A stretch of DNA of 13,249 bases from Verrucomicrobiota bacterium. GTDB lineage: Bacteria > Verrucomicrobiota > Verrucomicrobiia > Chthoniobacterales > UBA10450. The stretch is taken from contig QHNU01000069.1 in the NCBI GenBank assembly GCA_003218525.1, positions 1 through 13,249 of the forward strand, in the 5' to 3' direction. The notes under the pieces are model-generated. The model was not told where the DNA came from and did not search any database. It saw only the letters and a program-made list of their open reading frames with translations. Made by a program: the position numbers and the translations under genes. This document shows, one piece after another, positions 11,517 to 13,249 of this stretch (positions are counted from its first letter, which is position 1; the number at the start of each line of letters is the position of its first letter).

Positions 11517-13249
11517 TTATTTCGGAGCCATGGAAGCAACGAGTTGTTCGAATCGAGGGTCGCCTCGGAGTGGACTCCAAGTGGGATAGGTCTTCAAGCG
11601 AACATAGCTGATATACCCCGGCATCGTTACCAGCTTCTGTAGTAGTTCGATTGCGCGATCGCGTTCCCCTGTCCAGGTATAAACTTGCGCCAGGCCCTCC
11701 AGCACCAATACGCCGTCATAAATATCTTTCGAGACCGGCATCAGTTCCACCGCATGCTCCGCCTCGCGCAGCGCTTGTTCCTTTCGACCTAGATTGGCAT
11801 CGACCTGGGCCAGGACAGCCAAGGTACGCGCGTGCTCCGGTTTCACGGTTAATCGCTGTTCTAAAATGAGCCGGGCGTTTTCAAACGCAGCTTGTGCGGC
11901 CGCGGTATCACCTTTTGCGCGCCCGATCATCGCCTCAAACCAGGCCTTTGGATAATAAAAGCTCAAGTCGATATCCTGAAAATCTTGCCGTGGTGAGGCT
12001 GCCAGAACCCGCTCGGCTTCGGCATAATTGCCACCAATAAGCGCCAGCCAAACGCGCACTGGTGTCCAACCACCGGCGAAATCCAGCTCCAGAGGAGCTT
12101 CTGCCAAGAAATCGCGAAGCGGTTTTGGGTCGCCGCTGCCGTAAAACTCCACTGCTGCTCGCCGAAAACGAACGAGCGGTGTGCGTTCGCCCGCGGCCAA
12201 GACCCGATCGTAGACCGAAACTGACTTGGAAAACTGCCGCTTCAGCACGTAGGTGTCCGACAGAAGGTTGTAGGCGTTGGGATTACGGGGATCGAGCCTG
12301 ACGGCCGTGCTGAAATCCCGCTCTGCTTCGGGCCAATGATTCTGTCGCCGATTGATGTAGCCGGATAGAATGAAAAGAGGCGTGCTATTTGGCAAACCGC
12401 GGCGGGCGATTGCCAGTTCTTGTTGAGCGCCATCGTAATCGCCGCGACAACGAAAATAGTAGTCAGCCATGGCAAAATGCGCTTCGGCTGAATCGGGCTG
12501 GAGACGTAACGCAGCCTTGGCCGCTGCTTCAGCCAGGAGCAGGCGAGTCGGCGCCGGGTCGAGATCGAAGAAATAAAGAAGATCGTGCGCACGCGTGGCG
12601 TAGCAATAGGCGAGTACGAAATTGGAGTCACGACTCGTCGCTTCGTCCAGCGCTTGTAACGCTTTCAGCAAGGCCGTTCGCACATCTTCAGCGTTTAAAT
12701 AGCTATCAACGATTTCCTTTCCCTGCTCATACAGCTCGAACGCGACAAGGTCATGAGTCGGGCGCGTTTCGATTTCCGCCTTTTGCTCCGGCGAAAGCTT
12801 CGCCTGAAGCTGACCGACAATCGATTGCGCCAACTCGCTTTGAATGGCGAACAAGTCAGCCGCCTTACGGTCGTAGGTTTCGGCCCAAATATGCGTGTCG
12901 GTTCGGGCATCGATCAATTCCGCATTGATTCTCAGTCGATCGGAGGCGCGCTGGACTGAACCTTCCAGGATATAGGCAACACCAAGCTGTTGACCGATCT
13001 CGCGCAGGTTGCGGTTCACGCCGCTTTTATATTGGCGCACGCTGGTATGGCTGATCACCTTTAAGTCGGAGACCTTCGCCAAATTGGTCAGGATTTGATC
13101 CTGCACACCGTCGGCGAAATAGCTGTTTTCCTTGTCGTCGCTCAGGTTTTGAAACGGCAATACCGCGATCGATTTGTTAGAAACTTGGAGGCCGGTCGCA
13201 ATCGCCGGTACGGCGGAAGAGGATCCGGTTGGCGGAATCATGCGACCGA
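11517..13249 (-). CDS. TolB/FlgO-like domain plus TPR repeats, N-terminus off edge
   Basis: The frame runs off the right edge; an ATG at 13239-13241 exists, but the upstream codons are open and family relatives usually carry an N-terminal kinase or winged-helix domain plus a membrane segment before this part. Numbering from that ATG, residues ~23-145 match the FlgO/TolB-N-like domain common in regulators: SIAVLPFQNLSDDKENSYF, ADGVQDQILTNLAKVSDLKV, VAYILEGSVQRASDRLRINA, DTHIWAETYDR. Residues ~165-560 are a series of tetratricopeptide repeats (e.g. ALRLQPDSAEAHFAMADYYF, RDFSTAVRLDPRNPNAYNLL, AEHAVELMPVSKDIYDGVLV), ending RGDPRFEQLVASMAPK. The protein probably senses or scaffolds rather than catalyses; the missing N-terminus would decide whether it is a Ser/Thr kinase or a transcription factor. 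No promoter is visible. Confidence 0.87.
   Translation of the reverse strand, partial: GRMIPPTGSSSAVPAIATGLQVSNKSIAVLPFQNLSDDKENSYFADGVQDQILTNLAKVSDLKVISHTSVRQYKSGVNRNLREIGQQLGVAYILEGSVQRASDRLRINAELIDARTDTHIWAETYDRKAADLFAIQSELAQSIVGQLQAKLSPEQKAEIETRPTHDLVAFELYEQGKEIVDSYLNAEDVRTALLKALQALDEATSRDSNFVLAYCYATRAHDLLYFFDLDPAPTRLLLAEAAAKAALRLQPDSAEAHFAMADYYFRCRGDYDGAQQELAIARRGLPNSTPLFILSGYINRRQNHWPEAERDFSTAVRLDPRNPNAYNLLSDTYVLKRQFSKSVSVYDRVLAAGERTPLVRFRRAAVEFYGSGDPKPLRDFLAEAPLELDFAGGWTPVRVWLALIGGNYAEAERVLAASPRQDFQDIDLSFYYPKAWFEAMIGRAKGDTAAAQAAFENARLILEQRLTVKPEHARTLAVLAQVDANLGRKEQALREAEHAVELMPVSKDIYDGVLVLEGLAQVYTWTGERDRAIELLQKLVTMPGYISYVRLKTYPTWSPLRGDPRFEQLVASMAPK

Overview
The window reads as a piece of a bacterial chromosome of roughly 55% G+C. 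Gene content (class II LysRS, cell-wall amidase, NAD(P)HX repair enzyme, DUF4388 protein, TolB-like/TPR protein) and the style of the dispersed palindromic repeats suggest a soil- or freshwater-type Verrucomicrobiota (Chthoniobacter/Udaeobacter-like). That assignment is inference from resemblance to remembered families, not from a search. No rRNA, tRNA, CRISPR array, insertion sequence or prophage is visible.

Layout. (1) 3-584 (+): NarL/LuxR response regulator, missing its first ~25 residues off the left edge. (2) 876-1529 (+): small exported protein, possibly a beta-barrel, meeting the leftward pair tail to tail with a 4-base overlap. (3) 4041 down to 1526 (-): lysS followed after 14 bases by a cyclic-nucleotide-binding/DUF1003 membrane protein. 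(4) 4175-10572 (+): a tightly packed rightward block: ACT-domain protein, membrane-anchored TPR protein, pseudo-receiver/DUF4388 protein, exported beta-rich protein, N-acetylmuramoyl-L-alanine amidase, bifunctional NAD(P)H-hydrate repair enzyme (split by a frameshift at an A7 run) and an M50-type membrane metalloprotease. Several junctions are GTGA/ATGA start-stop overlaps, which points to translational coupling. (5) 10573-11516: a gene-poor graveyard with two copies of a twin-hairpin repeat, a frameshifted fragment of a ScyD/NHL-like protein and a tail fragment of a second copy of the M50 gene. (6) 13249 down to 11517 (-): a TolB-like/TPR protein whose N-terminus lies beyond the right edge.

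The most interesting signal is a shared repeat architecture. Two intergenic elements (10617-10685, 10829-10900) and one element inside the lysS reading frame (3024-3079) have short terminal inverted repeats enclosing two tandem hairpins. In 10617-10685 and in lysS each hairpin has a 7-nt stem arm and a 6-nt loop, and the two loops are exactly complementary. The lysS copy is translated and forms part of a ~50-residue insertion not expected in LysRS, so this looks like a palindromic mobile element domesticated in frame in an essential gene, with a second repeat (GTTTC triplets, 3164-3184) at the other end of the insertion.

Functionally the block at 4175-10572 looks like a mixture of envelope work (amidase, exported proteins, M50 protease), signalling or scaffolding (TPR plus pseudo-receiver/DUF4388) and metabolite housekeeping (NADHX repair). 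The sequence does not show that these form one pathway; the coupled TPR/pseudo-receiver pair is the best candidate for a functional unit.
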